A DNA stretch of 64,000 nucleotides. Source: an uncultured Gemmiger sp. (GTDB lineage Bacteria > Bacillota > Clostridia > Oscillospirales > Ruminococcaceae). Every line of letters starts with the position of its first letter. Position 1 is the stretch's first letter. A program made the position numbers and the translations under genes. This document shows, piece after piece, positions 42,035-51,285 of the stretch. The notes below the pieces were generated by a model. The model saw nothing but the letters and a program-made list of their open reading frames with translations. It did not search any database and had not been told where the DNA came from. The stretch is from contig NZ_CAKTFU010000009.1 of NCBI RefSeq assembly GCF_934561205.1, positions 1-64,000 on the forward strand. The letters are read 5' to 3'.

Positions 42035-42802
42035 TTATAATTCTGTTACCCGCATACGGATACTCTGGCTCTGGGCTGCGCTGCCAAAGAAGATGCCCTG
42101 CTCTACGGGGCAGTCAGCAGAATCCCGCCCGACGCCGAAGCGCAGATACCGTTCATCGGCAGCGCAGTCGCGTGTGGGGTCAAATCCCTGCCAATGGTCC
42201 TTGTAATAGATCTCTGCCCACGCATGGGTGGCACCCTCCCCTACGCTGAGTCCCATGCAATACCGGGCAGACCACCCTGCAAGCCGTGCCAGTGCCACAA
42301 ACACCTGCGCATAATCCTGACACACACCGAGGCCGCCGTGCAGAGCCTCCTCCGCCGTGGTGGTATTGTCGGTCACACCGGGCGTGTATTGCAGCAAGCT
42401 GTGTACAGCATGGCAGAGTGCCTCGGCAGCCTCATAGGTTCCGGCTTTTGGCATAGCGGAGGATACCTGCCGCAGCGTCCGTCCCGGCTGGGTGCGCAGA
42501 CCGGGACAGCGGAACGCCGGGTTCGGCGCTGCCTTGTCCGCCCTGTTTTTATCCACAACAGTCACACCGCTGCTGGCGTATCGCAATTCCTTGTGCGGCT
42601 CTAACGCGCTGTACCAGTAGACGGTATTTCCAAAGCCATCCTGCAAGGGCTGCGGCAATGCGCCGGGTTCTACTGTGACTGCGCATTTTTCCAGCTGCTG
42701 CACCGCATCGGTCATCGGCACACAGCGCAGTGCAAGCTGATGCCCTGTCACGGGCGCCGAATACTGTACGGTTGTATCAAAAGAAAATTTTAAGCGTTTC
42801 AT
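42035..42802 (-). CDS. Transglutaminase-like cysteine protease family protein
   Basis: 255 residues. An N-terminal beta domain ('YSAPVTGHQLALRCVPM') is typical of the bacterial transglutaminase N region. The catalytic core carries Cys 161 ('GGLGVCQDYAQ'), His 193 ('GATHAWAEIY') and Asp 208 ('GFDPTRD'). These proteins accompany circularly permuted ATP-grasp and alpha-E genes and are thought to act as peptidases on the peptide-like product. No signal peptide. Confidence 0.9.
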   Translation of the reverse strand: MKRLKFSFDTTVQYSAPVTGHQLALRCVPMTDAVQQLEKCAVTVEPGALPQPLQDGFGNTVYWYSALEPHKELRYASSGVTVVDKNRADKAAPNPAFRCPGLRTQPGRTLRQVSSAMPKAGTYEAAEALCHAVHSLLQYTPGVTDNTTTAEEALHGGLGVCQDYAQVFVALARLAGWSARYCMGLSVGEGATHAWAEIYYKDHWQGFDPTRDCAADERYLRFGVGRDSADCPVEQGIFFGSAAQSQSIRMRVTEL

Positions 42803-42844
42803 TGTGTTTTTATCTGCGGCGCAGAACTTCCCGCCCGCATCACC

Positions 42845-43525
42845 TTATCTATTGGGAAAAAGTTCCTCCACTGCCCGTACCAGAACAGGAACAGACGGGG
42901 TTGGCTTTTCGGTATCCAGAAGGGCATCCACCAGCATGGCAAGCGGCTCTTTGGCGGGCTTCAGCGGTGCTTTATACAGGCGGTTAAAAAGGCGTTCAAA
43001 TTCCTTCCGGACTGCCTCCTGCGGGTAGTCCAGCCGCAGGTAGAGGTCTACCCTCTCCAGACTGGCACCCGTCTTGATGATGCCGCGGTTTTTATCGTCC
43101 GCTATCTTTTCTTCGCACGCCCCGCGAAACGCCATAATATCGTCCAGCACCCACTGCAATTCCACGGCAGGGCCGCTGCTCTTGGCAGCAAGCTCCATCG
43201 CGGATACCGCCATCTGCACATAAGCCAGCGTTTCGGAAGAAAGCATTTCCCGCAGGACAATGGCATTGTCATACGCATAGCTGAGCGATGCTGCAATGGA
43301 CGATGGGTTTTCGGCATCAAAATAATACCGGCTGATAAAATCGGCGGTGTCGCGGTAATCTGCAGAAATGCCAAGGGACATGCAGTAGGCGGTAAAATCT
43401 GCCTCTCTGCCATCCGTGTAAGCATCAAACAGCGGGCGTGTGGTCTTCAGCGTCGTGTAGACCCGCTCCAGATAGCGCCCCAGCCAATACATACGATTTG
43501 TTTTATTTAATGTGACAGTACCCAT
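42845..43525 (-). CDS. Alpha-E domain protein
   Basis: 226 residues, almost wholly helical, matching the Alpha-E family (former DUF403): 'RMYWLGRYLERVYTTLKT', 'PSSIAASLSYAYDNAIVLRE' and 'LERVDLYLRLDYPQEAVRKE'. The conserved Glu and Arg residues in the first and last helices are present. Function is unproven; it always accompanies circularly permuted ATP-grasp enzymes. Its start lies inside the end of that gene (19-base overlap). Confidence 0.9.
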   Translation of the reverse strand: MGTVTLNKTNRMYWLGRYLERVYTTLKTTRPLFDAYTDGREADFTAYCMSLGISADYRDTADFISRYYFDAENPSSIAASLSYAYDNAIVLREMLSSETLAYVQMAVSAMELAAKSSGPAVELQWVLDDIMAFRGACEEKIADDKNRGIIKTGASLERVDLYLRLDYPQEAVRKEFERLFNRLYKAPLKPAKEPLAMLVDALLDTEKPTPSVPVLVRAVEELFPNR

Positions 43526-44817
43526 GTGTCTTTAAACCTTCCTCCTTGCGAACTGTTTACCACAAAGCTGTCTGCGTCACGGCTGAACCGCGTCAGGCCG
43601 CTGGGCCATACCGTTGTTTTCGCACCGGTCAGCACAAAGGCGCGCAAATCCGCCTTGCGCGGCACTTCTTCGCTGTTTTCCATGATGGGCAGATCCTTGA
43701 AGTCGATGACCTCCTGCGCGATAAAACGCCTCGGCTCGTGCTGGATCAAATCGGCAAGATCGACAAGATTTTCCTTTGTGAGGTCGCGCCCGAATACTAC
43801 GCCGTAGCCGCCGGCCTCCGCCACATCCTTGACGACCAGCTTTTCCAGGTTTGCCAACACATAGCTGCGATCTTTTTCATAAAAAGGCAAGTAGGTCGGC
43901 GCGTTGTGCAAAATTGGCTCCTCGCCCAGATAGTAGCGGATCATCTTAGGCACAAAATAGTAGATGCCCTTGTCATCCGCCGCGCCGTTGCCGGGGGCAT
44001 TCAGCAGCGCCACATTACCGGCGCGGTATGCCCCCATAACACCGGGGATGCCGATCAGGCTTTCCGGCAGGAAGGTCGTCGGGTCCAGATACTCGTCGCT
44101 GATGCGGCGGTAAATTGCGCCGACCAGTTCCGGCCCCTGTTGCCCGCGGTAATAGACCTTGTTGTTTTCCACAAACAAATCCCCGGATTCGGCAAGAACG
44201 GCCCCCGTCTGCTCTGCCAGATAGCTGTGCTCAAAATAGGCTGCGTTGTAGCGACCCGGCGTAAAGATCACGTTGATGCCGCCGGTGTTCACATTGTCCA
44301 TAACGCCGCGCAGAAGGCTGCCATATTGGCGGTTGTCCGCAATGTCATTGCTGCGGAAGGTGGCGGGGCTGCAGCGACGGCAAAGCTCCCGCGCAATCAG
44401 CGGATAAGATGCACCGGAGGGAATCCGCAGGTTATCCTCCAGAATGAACCAGCCGCCATTCTTGCCCTGCACCAGATCAATGCCGGATATATGGCTGTAA
44501 ATGCCCTTGGGCGGTGTGAAGCCGTCACACACGGGCAGATACCCCGACCCCGCAAAAGCAAAATCCTCCGGCACAACGCCCTCCCGAATGATTTTTTTAT
44601 CCCCATACAGATCCCGCAAAAACAGATTCAGCGCCGTGACACGCTGCACAAGTCCCTTGTCCAGCGTCGCAAATTCCTCTGCCGTGATAATGCGCGGCAA
44701 CGGGTCAAAGGGAAAGAGTCTCTCTTGAAAAGAACCGTTTTTGTAAATACCAAATTTAACGCCGTAACGCGCCAGTTGGCGGTTGATACTATCCCAATGT
44801 GCTATAAGTTCCTGCAT
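43507..44817 (-). CDS. Circularly permuted ATP-grasp protein (predicted amidoligase)
   Basis: 436 residues of the CP_ATPgrasp type 2 family (former DUF404/DUF407). Recognisable blocks are 'RVTALNLFLRDLYGDKKIIR', 'GWFILEDNLRIPSGASYPL', 'GNVALLNAPGNGAADDKGIY', 'LEKLVVKDVAEAGGYGVVFG', and the C-terminal 'ADLRAFVLTG' with 'GGRFKDTWVL'. The family is predicted to join amino acids or modify peptides using ATP. The product is unknown. First gene of a five-gene operon; its leader holds a promoter immediately followed by a terminator-like hairpin. Confidence 0.9.
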   Translation of the reverse strand: MQELIAHWDSINRQLARYGVKFGIYKNGSFQERLFPFDPLPRIITAEEFATLDKGLVQRVTALNLFLRDLYGDKKIIREGVVPEDFAFAGSGYLPVCDGFTPPKGIYSHISGIDLVQGKNGGWFILEDNLRIPSGASYPLIARELCRRCSPATFRSNDIADNRQYGSLLRGVMDNVNTGGINVIFTPGRYNAAYFEHSYLAEQTGAVLAESGDLFVENNKVYYRGQQGPELVGAIYRRISDEYLDPTTFLPESLIGIPGVMGAYRAGNVALLNAPGNGAADDKGIYYFVPKMIRYYLGEEPILHNAPTYLPFYEKDRSYVLANLEKLVVKDVAEAGGYGVVFGRDLTKENLVDLADLIQHEPRRFIAQEVIDFKDLPIMENSEEVPRKADLRAFVLTGAKTTVWPSGLTRFSRDADSFVVNSSQGGRFKDTWVLSH

Positions 44818-44850
44818 GGACTGCCGATCCCCTTTTCCATCATGAAATAA

Positions 44851-44890
44851 AAAAGGCGAAGATGCCCCCGAACGGGCATCTTCGCCTTTT
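44851..44890 (-). terminator. Leader terminator of the ATP-grasp operon
   Basis: Perfect 17-bp stem (44851-44867 with 44874-44890) followed on the minus strand by a T run. It lies only about ten bases downstream of the predicted -10 of the operon, so either it ends DegV transcripts or it controls entry into the ATP-grasp genes. Confidence 0.75.
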
Positions 44891-44899
44891 TATTTAACA

Positions 44900-44928
44900 A
44901 TTGTAGCGAATAAATTTGCTTTCGTCAA
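44900..44928 (-). promoter_or_regulatory. Promoter of the ATP-grasp operon
   Basis: On the minus strand TTGACG (44923-44928), 17-bp spacer, TACAAT (44900-44905). The transcript would start near 44893 and run straight into the hairpin at 44851-44890. Confidence 0.6.
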
Positions 44929-44988
44929 GTATTTGAATGCAAAAACTTATGAAAATTAAGCTTTTGGGCCTGCCGGCTGCAGCTTGTT

Positions 44989-45852
44989 TCAGTTCGCAAT
45001 AAACAGCACGCCGAGTGTGCCCGGCCCGCAGTGGCTGGAGATGACACCCCCGGCTCTTGTTTCGTGAATTTCGCGGAATCTATGCAGGCTTTCCAGATAG
45101 GCACGGACTTCCTCGACCACCTCGCGGCTGCAACCGGAGTGCGTAATAAAAACCCTGTCGGTTCGGGCGGCTTTCAGGTCGGATTCCAGATCCTTTACAT
45201 AGCTCATAATGGCGGTGTCGATTTTCCCACGGTACTTCTTTGTGGCGTGCATGGCGCCGTTTTCCACCACGATCTTGGGGTGCAGCTTCAGCGCGCTGCC
45301 GGCCAGTGCCGCCACGGCATTGCATCGCCCGCCGCGCCATAAGTATACCAGCGTATCCACCACAAAGCTGGCACGAACCTTAGGGATGATATCCTGAATC
45401 GCAGCGGTGATTTCCGCTGCCGAATGCCCCTGCCCTGCCAGAATGGCAGCTTCTATGACAAGAAGCCCGATACCGGTAGAAAGATTCTCAGAGTCGATCA
45501 CCGTGACCAGCGCGGAAGCGTCCAGCTCCTCTGCGGCAAGGCGCATAACGTTGCCGGAAGTGGACATACTGCCGGAGATGGAAAAACAAATCACCTCACG
45601 CCCCTCCGCAACATAAGGGCGCAGCAGCGTTACGGCATCTTCCAAGGAAGGTGCCGAGGTTTTCGGCGTAGCTTTGTTTGCATCTGCCCAGCTGAATATA
45701 CTGTCCGGCGAGATATCCTTTCCGTCGCGGTACTCTGCATCGCCCAACAGGATATGCAGCGGCAGAATGTCGATGCCGTATTTTTCTAAAAGCTCCTGCG
45801 AAAGGTCACAGGTGCTGTCCGAAATAATTTTGACCGTTTGGTTTACTTGCAT
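44989..45852 (-). CDS. DegV family fatty-acid-binding protein
   Basis: 287 residues. 'VKIISDSTCDLSQELLEKYG', 'PKTSAPSLEDAV', 'VICFSISGSMSTSGNVMRLA' and the C-terminal 'SSHCGPGTLGVLFIAN' are the DegV signatures. Family members bind a fatty-acid chain and serve FakB-like roles in handing fatty acids to a kinase for phosphorylation. No FakA is nearby. It is separated from the ATP-grasp operon by a terminator. Confidence 0.92.
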   Translation of the reverse strand: MQVNQTVKIISDSTCDLSQELLEKYGIDILPLHILLGDAEYRDGKDISPDSIFSWADANKATPKTSAPSLEDAVTLLRPYVAEGREVICFSISGSMSTSGNVMRLAAEELDASALVTVIDSENLSTGIGLLVIEAAILAGQGHSAAEITAAIQDIIPKVRASFVVDTLVYLWRGGRCNAVAALAGSALKLHPKIVVENGAMHATKKYRGKIDTAIMSYVKDLESDLKAARTDRVFITHSGCSREVVEEVRAYLESLHRFREIHETRAGGVISSHCGPGTLGVLFIAN

Positions 45853-45971
45853 AGCATAACCCCTCTTTCGATTGCCTTTTCTCTATTGTACGCTAATTGT
45901 ATGGAATAGACAAGAAAAAATCCAAAAGTTATACATAAGTTTGAGGCAATTCCGCGCAATTCTAAGCGGGC

Positions 45972-46886
45972 TTATTTTCCGTCCCAGAATACATCCAGTG
46001 CATTGTTATACAAGATGCACTGCCGCTGTTCTTCGGCAAGAACCGTATCCTCGGCTATGGTATTTACCATGTCCGCATAGCGGAATTTGCACAGATTGGA
46101 CGGCAAGTCGGTGCCGAAAAGCAGACGCTCCGCCCCTACGATTTCTATGGCCTTGTGGATAAAGGCGCGTGTCACCGGGTAGGGTGCTTCATCGGGGCGT
46201 ACATTGTGCTGCAGCGATGCCAAATCAAACCAGACATTCGGCAGGTGCAGTGCATCCAGCCCGGCAGCCATCAGGGACAGCTCACTCTGCTTTGGCGCCA
46301 GCAGATGACACACGACAAATTTCACCTTGGGATGCCGCAAAACCGCGCGCCGCAAAGCGTCGATCTGGCTGCTGGGGCTGCCCAGCTTGCCGATGTCGAT
46401 AACCACCACAAGGCGGTGCTGCTCGGCAAAAGACAGCTCGCGCTCCATCATTTCGCCGTCCAGCGAAAATACAGGATGGTTTGCCATCAGCCCGGAGCCG
46501 GTGGAAACCTCAAACTTTACGACCCGCAGCGCCAGATCCTCAAACAGATGCTGAACGATTTTATCGCGGCTGCGGCTGTACGGGTCATACGCCCCCGCTG
46601 CCAGAAAGCGATGCGGGTACTTTTCTTGCGCCTGCCAGCTGTAGAGGTTTTGAAATCCAAGAAAACCGCCCTGCAAAAGCACGGCACGCTCCACCTTGTG
46701 GGCGTCCATAACTTGCAGCACACGCTCGGGGGTAACAGTGTCGGTGTGCCATTCGGCGGGGATCAGCTCATACACCGTGCCGTCGGCACAGATGCCCCGC
46801 CCTTGTCCGCAGGAACGCATTTCCCCGTTTGCCTCAGTTCCGGCGATGCACTGCACAAGATGTACATGAGAATCAATAATTTTCAT
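45972..46886 (-). CDS. Amidohydrolase-family metal hydrolase
   Basis: 304 residues of amidohydrolase-2 type. Metal ligands appear in 'IIDSHVHLVQ', 'VVKFEVSTGSG', 'VKFVVCHLLAPKQSE' and 'RLLFGTDLPSNL', a TIM-barrel dinuclear or mononuclear hydrolase/decarboxylase layout. Substrate unknown. ATG 46886 has AGAGGTA upstream. The frame continues upstream into the MATE gene in another phase, but that is not coding. It follows the MATE gene by 14 bp and is probably co-transcribed. Confidence 0.85.
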   Translation of the reverse strand: MKIIDSHVHLVQCIAGTEANGEMRSCGQGRGICADGTVYELIPAEWHTDTVTPERVLQVMDAHKVERAVLLQGGFLGFQNLYSWQAQEKYPHRFLAAGAYDPYSRSRDKIVQHLFEDLALRVVKFEVSTGSGLMANHPVFSLDGEMMERELSFAEQHRLVVVIDIGKLGSPSSQIDALRRAVLRHPKVKFVVCHLLAPKQSELSLMAAGLDALHLPNVWFDLASLQHNVRPDEAPYPVTRAFIHKAIEIVGAERLLFGTDLPSNLCKFRYADMVNTIAEDTVLAEEQRQCILYNNALDVFWDGK

Positions 46887-46900
46887 AACAGATACCTCTA

Positions 46901-48268
46901 TTATTCCGCGCCAACCGTCTGTGCTGCCTGCCGGGTCCTTTTGCGCAGGAACAGGACGGTCATAACGCTGCAATACACAAGTGCCAGCGCCCAAGCGGCG
47001 GGGCTGGCCAGACAAATACCCACAAAGCTGCCGGTCTTGACGGCTGCCCAGCCGCAGACGGCGCGGCCGACCAGCTCGCCCACACCGCTCAGCACGGCGT
47101 GCAGGCTGTAGCCCATACCCTGCAGGGTGTTGCGGAAGATCATAAGTGCGCCGTGGAAGCAGAACAGGCAGCTGATGATGCCCAGATACTGCACCGAGAA
47201 CGCAGCGGCGGCGTCGGCAGTGCTGCCCAGCACAAGGCAGGTGAACGCACCCTTGCCGACAAAAATAACAGCCCACGCGGCGGCGCAGTAGATCCACTGG
47301 ATGGCAAGACCGGCGCGGATGCCCTGCCGGATGCGGTCATAATTTTTGGCGCCGTCATTTTGCCCGGCGTAGGTCGCCATGCCCATACCGACCGATTCCA
47401 TCGGCAGGGTGAACATCTGGCGGATCTTGTCGCCCGCCGTCTGCCCGGCAATGGCGGCGGTGCCCAGCGCATTGATGGAACCCTGCAAAATGACCGCACC
47501 GATGGCGGAAACCGAATACTCAAACCCCATCGGCAGACCGACGCGGCAAAGCTCCCGCATATGGGGGCCGGAAATGCCGCGCAGCCCCTCGCTGTTGTGC
47601 AAAAGATCCGTCTTGCAGAACAGCCAGCCGAGGTTCAGCAGTGCGCTGACAAGCTGGCTGAGTACCGTTGCCAGCGCTGCGCCCGCCACGCCCATGGGGA
47701 TGACAGCAATCAAGAGATAATCCAGCGCGATGTTCAGAAAACTGGAAATCAGCAAGAAGAGCGTCGGATGGCGGGAATCGCCCGCGGCGCGCAGCGCACC
47801 CGCGCAAAAGTTGTAGACAATGCCTGCCGGGATGCCCCAAAAGACGATGCGGACATAAATAGCGGCGTCACCAAAAATATCGGCGGGGGTTTGGATCATC
47901 TGCAGCAGCGGGTGCGTCATGCTTACGGTAAGCAGCGTCATCACCAGTGCCAGCACGCCGCAGAGCCAGCAGCCGTTCCAGAAAAAGCGCCGGAATTCTG
48001 TATGGTTCCTGCCGCCGACTGCCTGCGCCAGCGGAATGCCAAAGCCGATGCAGCAGCCCTGTACAAAGCCGAGGACAAGAAACCCCAGCGAATGGGTGCA
48101 GCCTACGGCGGCAAGCGCCTGCTCGCCCAAAAGGCGCCCTACCATCATGGTATCGACAAAGGAATACAGCTGCTGAAACAGCGTGCCCGCCACAAGCGGC
48201 AGCGAGAACATCAGCAGCTGGCGCATCGGTGCGCCCTTGGTTAAATCCATGGTGCTGTTTTGTGACAT
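46901..48268 (-). CDS. MATE-family efflux transporter
   Basis: 455 residues with 12 helices in two MatE repeats ('QLLMFSLPLVAGTLFQQLYS', 'ELCRVGLPMGFEYSVSAIGA'), a Na+ or H+ antiporter exporting cationic drugs or metabolites. The start ATG 48268 follows GGAGGAAAC. Twelve helices and both repeats are intact. It precedes the metal-hydrolase gene in the same direction. Confidence 0.92.
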   Translation of the reverse strand: MSQNSTMDLTKGAPMRQLLMFSLPLVAGTLFQQLYSFVDTMMVGRLLGEQALAAVGCTHSLGFLVLGFVQGCCIGFGIPLAQAVGGRNHTEFRRFFWNGCWLCGVLALVMTLLTVSMTHPLLQMIQTPADIFGDAAIYVRIVFWGIPAGIVYNFCAGALRAAGDSRHPTLFLLISSFLNIALDYLLIAVIPMGVAGAALATVLSQLVSALLNLGWLFCKTDLLHNSEGLRGISGPHMRELCRVGLPMGFEYSVSAIGAVILQGSINALGTAAIAGQTAGDKIRQMFTLPMESVGMGMATYAGQNDGAKNYDRIRQGIRAGLAIQWIYCAAAWAVIFVGKGAFTCLVLGSTADAAAAFSVQYLGIISCLFCFHGALMIFRNTLQGMGYSLHAVLSGVGELVGRAVCGWAAVKTGSFVGICLASPAAWALALVYCSVMTVLFLRKRTRQAAQTVGAE

Positions 48269-48307
48269 GGTTTCCTCCGAAGAAACATATTTTCTCCATT
48301 ATATCAC

Positions 48308-48334
48308 AAAAGCCGCCCTTTGTGGGCGGCTTTT
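48308..48334 (-). terminator. Terminator of the TRAP operon
   Basis: 11-bp stem AAAAGCCGCCC/GGGCGGCTTTT (48308-48334), loop of five, between the TRAP large-permease stop and the MATE start. Confidence 0.8.
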
Positions 48335-48373
48335 GGCATGGGAAAGGAAAAAGAAAGAGAAAAAGGGAGGAAA

Positions 48374-49675
48374 TCAGATCAGATGCATCAGACTGGGCAG
48401 ACCCAAGGACAGCGCCGGAATGTAGGTGACTGCCAGCAGCGCGGCAACCAGCGCCACAAAGTACGGAATCAGCTTGGAGGTGACCTGCTCGATGGAAACG
48501 TGTCCAATGCCGCAGCCGACAAACAGAACCGAGCCGACCGGCGGGGTGATGTTGCCCAGGCACATATTGAAGATCAGCATAACGCCGAACTGAATTTCGG
48601 TCATGCCGAAGCTGGTGGCGATGGGCAGGAAAATCGGGGTGAAAATCAGGATGGCGGGTGTGATGTCCATAAACATACCGATGACCAGCAGGATGATGTT
48701 CATCAGCAGGAAGATGATGTACTTGTTGTCGGTCAGGCTCATCAGACCGTTGGAGATGGCGGCGGGAATGCCGGAGTACGCCATAACAAAGGACATCGCG
48801 GAGGAAGCGGAAATCAGGAACAGGATGATGCCGCTGGTCTTGGCGGAGTTCAACAGGATATCGAGGAAGCCCTTGAAGTCGATGCTCTTGTAAATGATGG
48901 AGAGGATCAGGCAGTACAGCACGGCGATGCCGGCACCCTCGGTGGCGGTGAACACGCCGGAGACGATGCCGCCGATCACGATGACGATCAGCAGCAGGCT
49001 GGGTACGGCGTCCCAGATGGTTTTCAGCACGCTCTGGCTGCGGTCAAAGCCGGTGGCCTTCATACCCGCCTTTTTGGCGCCGATAAAGGCAACGATCATG
49101 CAGCACAGACCCATCAGAATGCCGGGAATGTAGCCTGCCATAAACAGGGTGGAGATGGATACGCCGCCCGCGACGGTGGAGTAGACGATGAAAGCGGAGG
49201 TCGGGGGGATCAGCAGACCCGTGGGGGCAGAGGCAATGTTGGCAGCAGCGGAGTAAGCGGGGTCGTAGCCGTTTTCTTCCTCAATGGGGCTGATGCAGCC
49301 GCCCATGGCGGACGCAGCGGCAACGGAGGAACCGGACAGCGCGCCGAACAGCATATTGCCCAAGATGTTCGCCTGAGCCATGGAACCGGGGATCTTGCCG
49401 ACAAACAGCTGGGCAAAGTTGACAAGGCGCTTGGCAATGCCGCCGTTGTTCATAATGTTGCCCGCCAGAATGAACAGCGGCACAGCCAGCAGAGAAAAGC
49501 TCTCAACGCCGGAGTTCATCTTCTGCATCGTGATAAAGGTGATCTGATCCCAGGACAGCGTGGACATGGCGGTCACGATGGAGGACGCCACAATGCTGAT
49601 GGAGATCGGCACGCCGAGGAACAGCAGGATGCCGAACACGGCAAACAGGATAACGGTGGTCATAGTGATACTCAT
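48374..49675 (-). CDS. dctM: TRAP transporter large permease (DctM)
   Basis: 433 residues, about 12 helices, with the DctM signatures 'LLAVPLFILAGNIMNNGGIA', 'GALSGSSVAAASAMG', 'TGLLIPPTSAFIVYS' and 'PPVGSVLFVGCGIG'. It forms the Na+-driven channel of a tripartite importer for carboxylates or sugar acids. It overlaps the DctQ gene by four bases. Confidence 0.94.
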   Translation of the reverse strand: MSITMTTVILFAVFGILLFLGVPISISIVASSIVTAMSTLSWDQITFITMQKMNSGVESFSLLAVPLFILAGNIMNNGGIAKRLVNFAQLFVGKIPGSMAQANILGNMLFGALSGSSVAAASAMGGCISPIEEENGYDPAYSAAANIASAPTGLLIPPTSAFIVYSTVAGGVSISTLFMAGYIPGILMGLCCMIVAFIGAKKAGMKATGFDRSQSVLKTIWDAVPSLLLIVIVIGGIVSGVFTATEGAGIAVLYCLILSIIYKSIDFKGFLDILLNSAKTSGIILFLISASSAMSFVMAYSGIPAAISNGLMSLTDNKYIIFLLMNIILLVIGMFMDITPAILIFTPIFLPIATSFGMTEIQFGVMLIFNMCLGNITPPVGSVLFVGCGIGHVSIEQVTSKLIPYFVALVAALLAVTYIPALSLGLPSLMHLI

Positions 49676-50184
49676 TGTTCTGCGCCCTCCTTAGAATCGA
49701 CTTTTTCGCCGGTGATATCCTCATAGATATTGATGATCTGCGCCAGCACAATAAACACGCCGGAAATCGGGGCGATGGAATAAACCAGACTGCGGGGAAT
49801 GCCCAGCAGTGCCGAGAACTCGCGGCTGGCAGACACGGCCAGCTTGAAGCCGCCGATGGTGAATACGAAGATCGCCATCAGCAAAATCAGACCGTCAATG
49901 GCAACCAGCAGGGCGGTGTGAGCCTTGCCGGTGAACTTGTCGCGCACCAGCGTCAGCGACATATGCTCGCGGGTGGAAAAGGCGTAGGCGGCGCCGATAA
50001 AGCCCGTCCAAATCAGGCTGTAACGAACCAGCTCCTCGGTAAAGGCAACAGGGCTGTTGAGGACATAGCGGGAGAAAACCTGAATCAGAACCAGCACCGT
50101 CATAAAAGTAAGCAGCACGGCGCAGGCGATGCTCAAAATTTTGTCCATCCAGAATTTGATGGCAGCAAAGGTGTTTTTCATCAC
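49672..50184 (-). CDS. dctQ: TRAP transporter small permease (DctQ)
   Basis: 170 residues with four helices ('VLLTFMTVLVLIQVFSRYVL', 'RYSLIWTGFIGAAYAFSTRE'); 'EELVRYSLIWTGFIGAA' is a DctQ hallmark. It works as a membrane partner of DctM. It is adjacent to the DctP gene with no gap and coupled to DctM. Confidence 0.93.
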   Translation of the reverse strand: MMKNTFAAIKFWMDKILSIACAVLLTFMTVLVLIQVFSRYVLNSPVAFTEELVRYSLIWTGFIGAAYAFSTREHMSLTLVRDKFTGKAHTALLVAIDGLILLMAIFVFTIGGFKLAVSASREFSALLGIPRSLVYSIAPISGVFIVLAQIINIYEDITGEKVDSKEGAEQ

Positions 50185-51216
50185 TTACTCCTCCCCTCTT
50201 GCGGCTTCCACAGTGTCCAGCAGCGTCTTGACGCCGGGATACTGCTCCTCGTAGGCTTCGATCATCGGCTGGGTGGCGTCGCGGAAAGCCTGCTTGTCCA
50301 CATCGTAGACAAAGGTCACGCCCATGGTTTCCTGCGCTTCCTTGACGGCTTCCTCCACGGCGGTGTCCCACATAACCTTGTGGGCGTCGGTGGAATCGTG
50401 GGCAGCCTCCAAGAGGATCTGCTGATCCTCGGGGCTGATGGTTTTCCAGACCTTTTCGCTCATGATCAGAACGTCGGGGATCATGGCGTGCTGGTCAACC
50501 GAGTAGACCTTGCAGACCTCGCCATGCTTGCCGGTGGTCAGGGCGGTTTCGTTGTTCTCGGTGCCGTCGATGATGCCGGTCTGCAGCGAGGTGTACACAT
50601 CGCCGTAGGACATAGCAACGGGAATGCCGCCGAGGTAGCTCATCATATCGGTCTGGCTTTTCATATCCTGCACGCGGATCTTAAGACCCTTGAGGTCTGC
50701 CGGGGTGCGGATGGCCTTATCCTTGGTGTAGAAGGAACGTGCGCCGGAGGTGTAGTAGGTCAGCGTGACAAAGCCGTCCTCCCCGGTGGAGAGGAAGAAG
50801 TCCTGCATCTCCTGCGAGTCCATAACGTGGTAGAAATCCTGCGTGTCCTCAAAGATATAGGGCAGACCAAAGGCGTTGTACGCCTCGTTGTAGGTGGCAA
50901 GACCGGGCGCGGAAACCTTGGTCATGGCGATGACGCCTGCCTGCAGCTGTTCGAGGTTTTCGTTTTCGCTGCCCAGCTGACCGTTGGGGAAAATCTTGAC
51001 CTGAATGCGCCCGTCGGTCTTTTCGTTGACCTCCTCGGCAAACTGGGTCATGGCGATATGGACGGTGTGCGTTTCAGACAGACCGTGCGCCAGCGTCAGA
51101 ACCAGCGGGTTTTCGGCGCTGTAGCCGGTGTCGGTCGCGGCGGTGGCACCGCAGCCGGTCATAAGCCCGGCACCCAGCACCGCCGCAGCGCTCAGGGCTG
51201 CAATTTTTTTGAACAT
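50185..51216 (-). CDS. dctP: TRAP transporter substrate-binding lipoprotein (DctP)
   Basis: 343 residues. A lipobox (LMTGC, Cys 22) anchors it to the membrane, as usual in Gram-positives. 'GRIQVKIFPNGQLGSENENL' and 'KGLKIRVQDMKSQTDMMSYL' (with the carboxylate-binding Arg) are DctP motifs. The ligand is likely an organic or sugar acid such as a uronate; the GH31 gene next to it hints at glycoside-derived substrates (inference). First gene of the dctPQM operon. Confidence 0.93.
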   Translation of the reverse strand: MFKKIAALSAAAVLGAGLMTGCGATAATDTGYSAENPLVLTLAHGLSETHTVHIAMTQFAEEVNEKTDGRIQVKIFPNGQLGSENENLEQLQAGVIAMTKVSAPGLATYNEAYNAFGLPYIFEDTQDFYHVMDSQEMQDFFLSTGEDGFVTLTYYTSGARSFYTKDKAIRTPADLKGLKIRVQDMKSQTDMMSYLGGIPVAMSYGDVYTSLQTGIIDGTENNETALTTGKHGEVCKVYSVDQHAMIPDVLIMSEKVWKTISPEDQQILLEAAHDSTDAHKVMWDTAVEEAVKEAQETMGVTFVYDVDKQAFRDATQPMIEAYEEQYPGVKTLLDTVEAARGEE

Positions 51217-51285
51217 AGCGTTTCTCCTTCTTGTGGGTTGTGATGCGTTGGTTTTTTACTGACCTTATATACTTTCCACTCTCTG

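Noticed and set aside
48320..49726. A 468-codon plus-strand frame opposite dctM, very rich in Asp, Gly, Gln and His
   Set aside because: The composition is a by-product of hydrophobic codons on the other strand.
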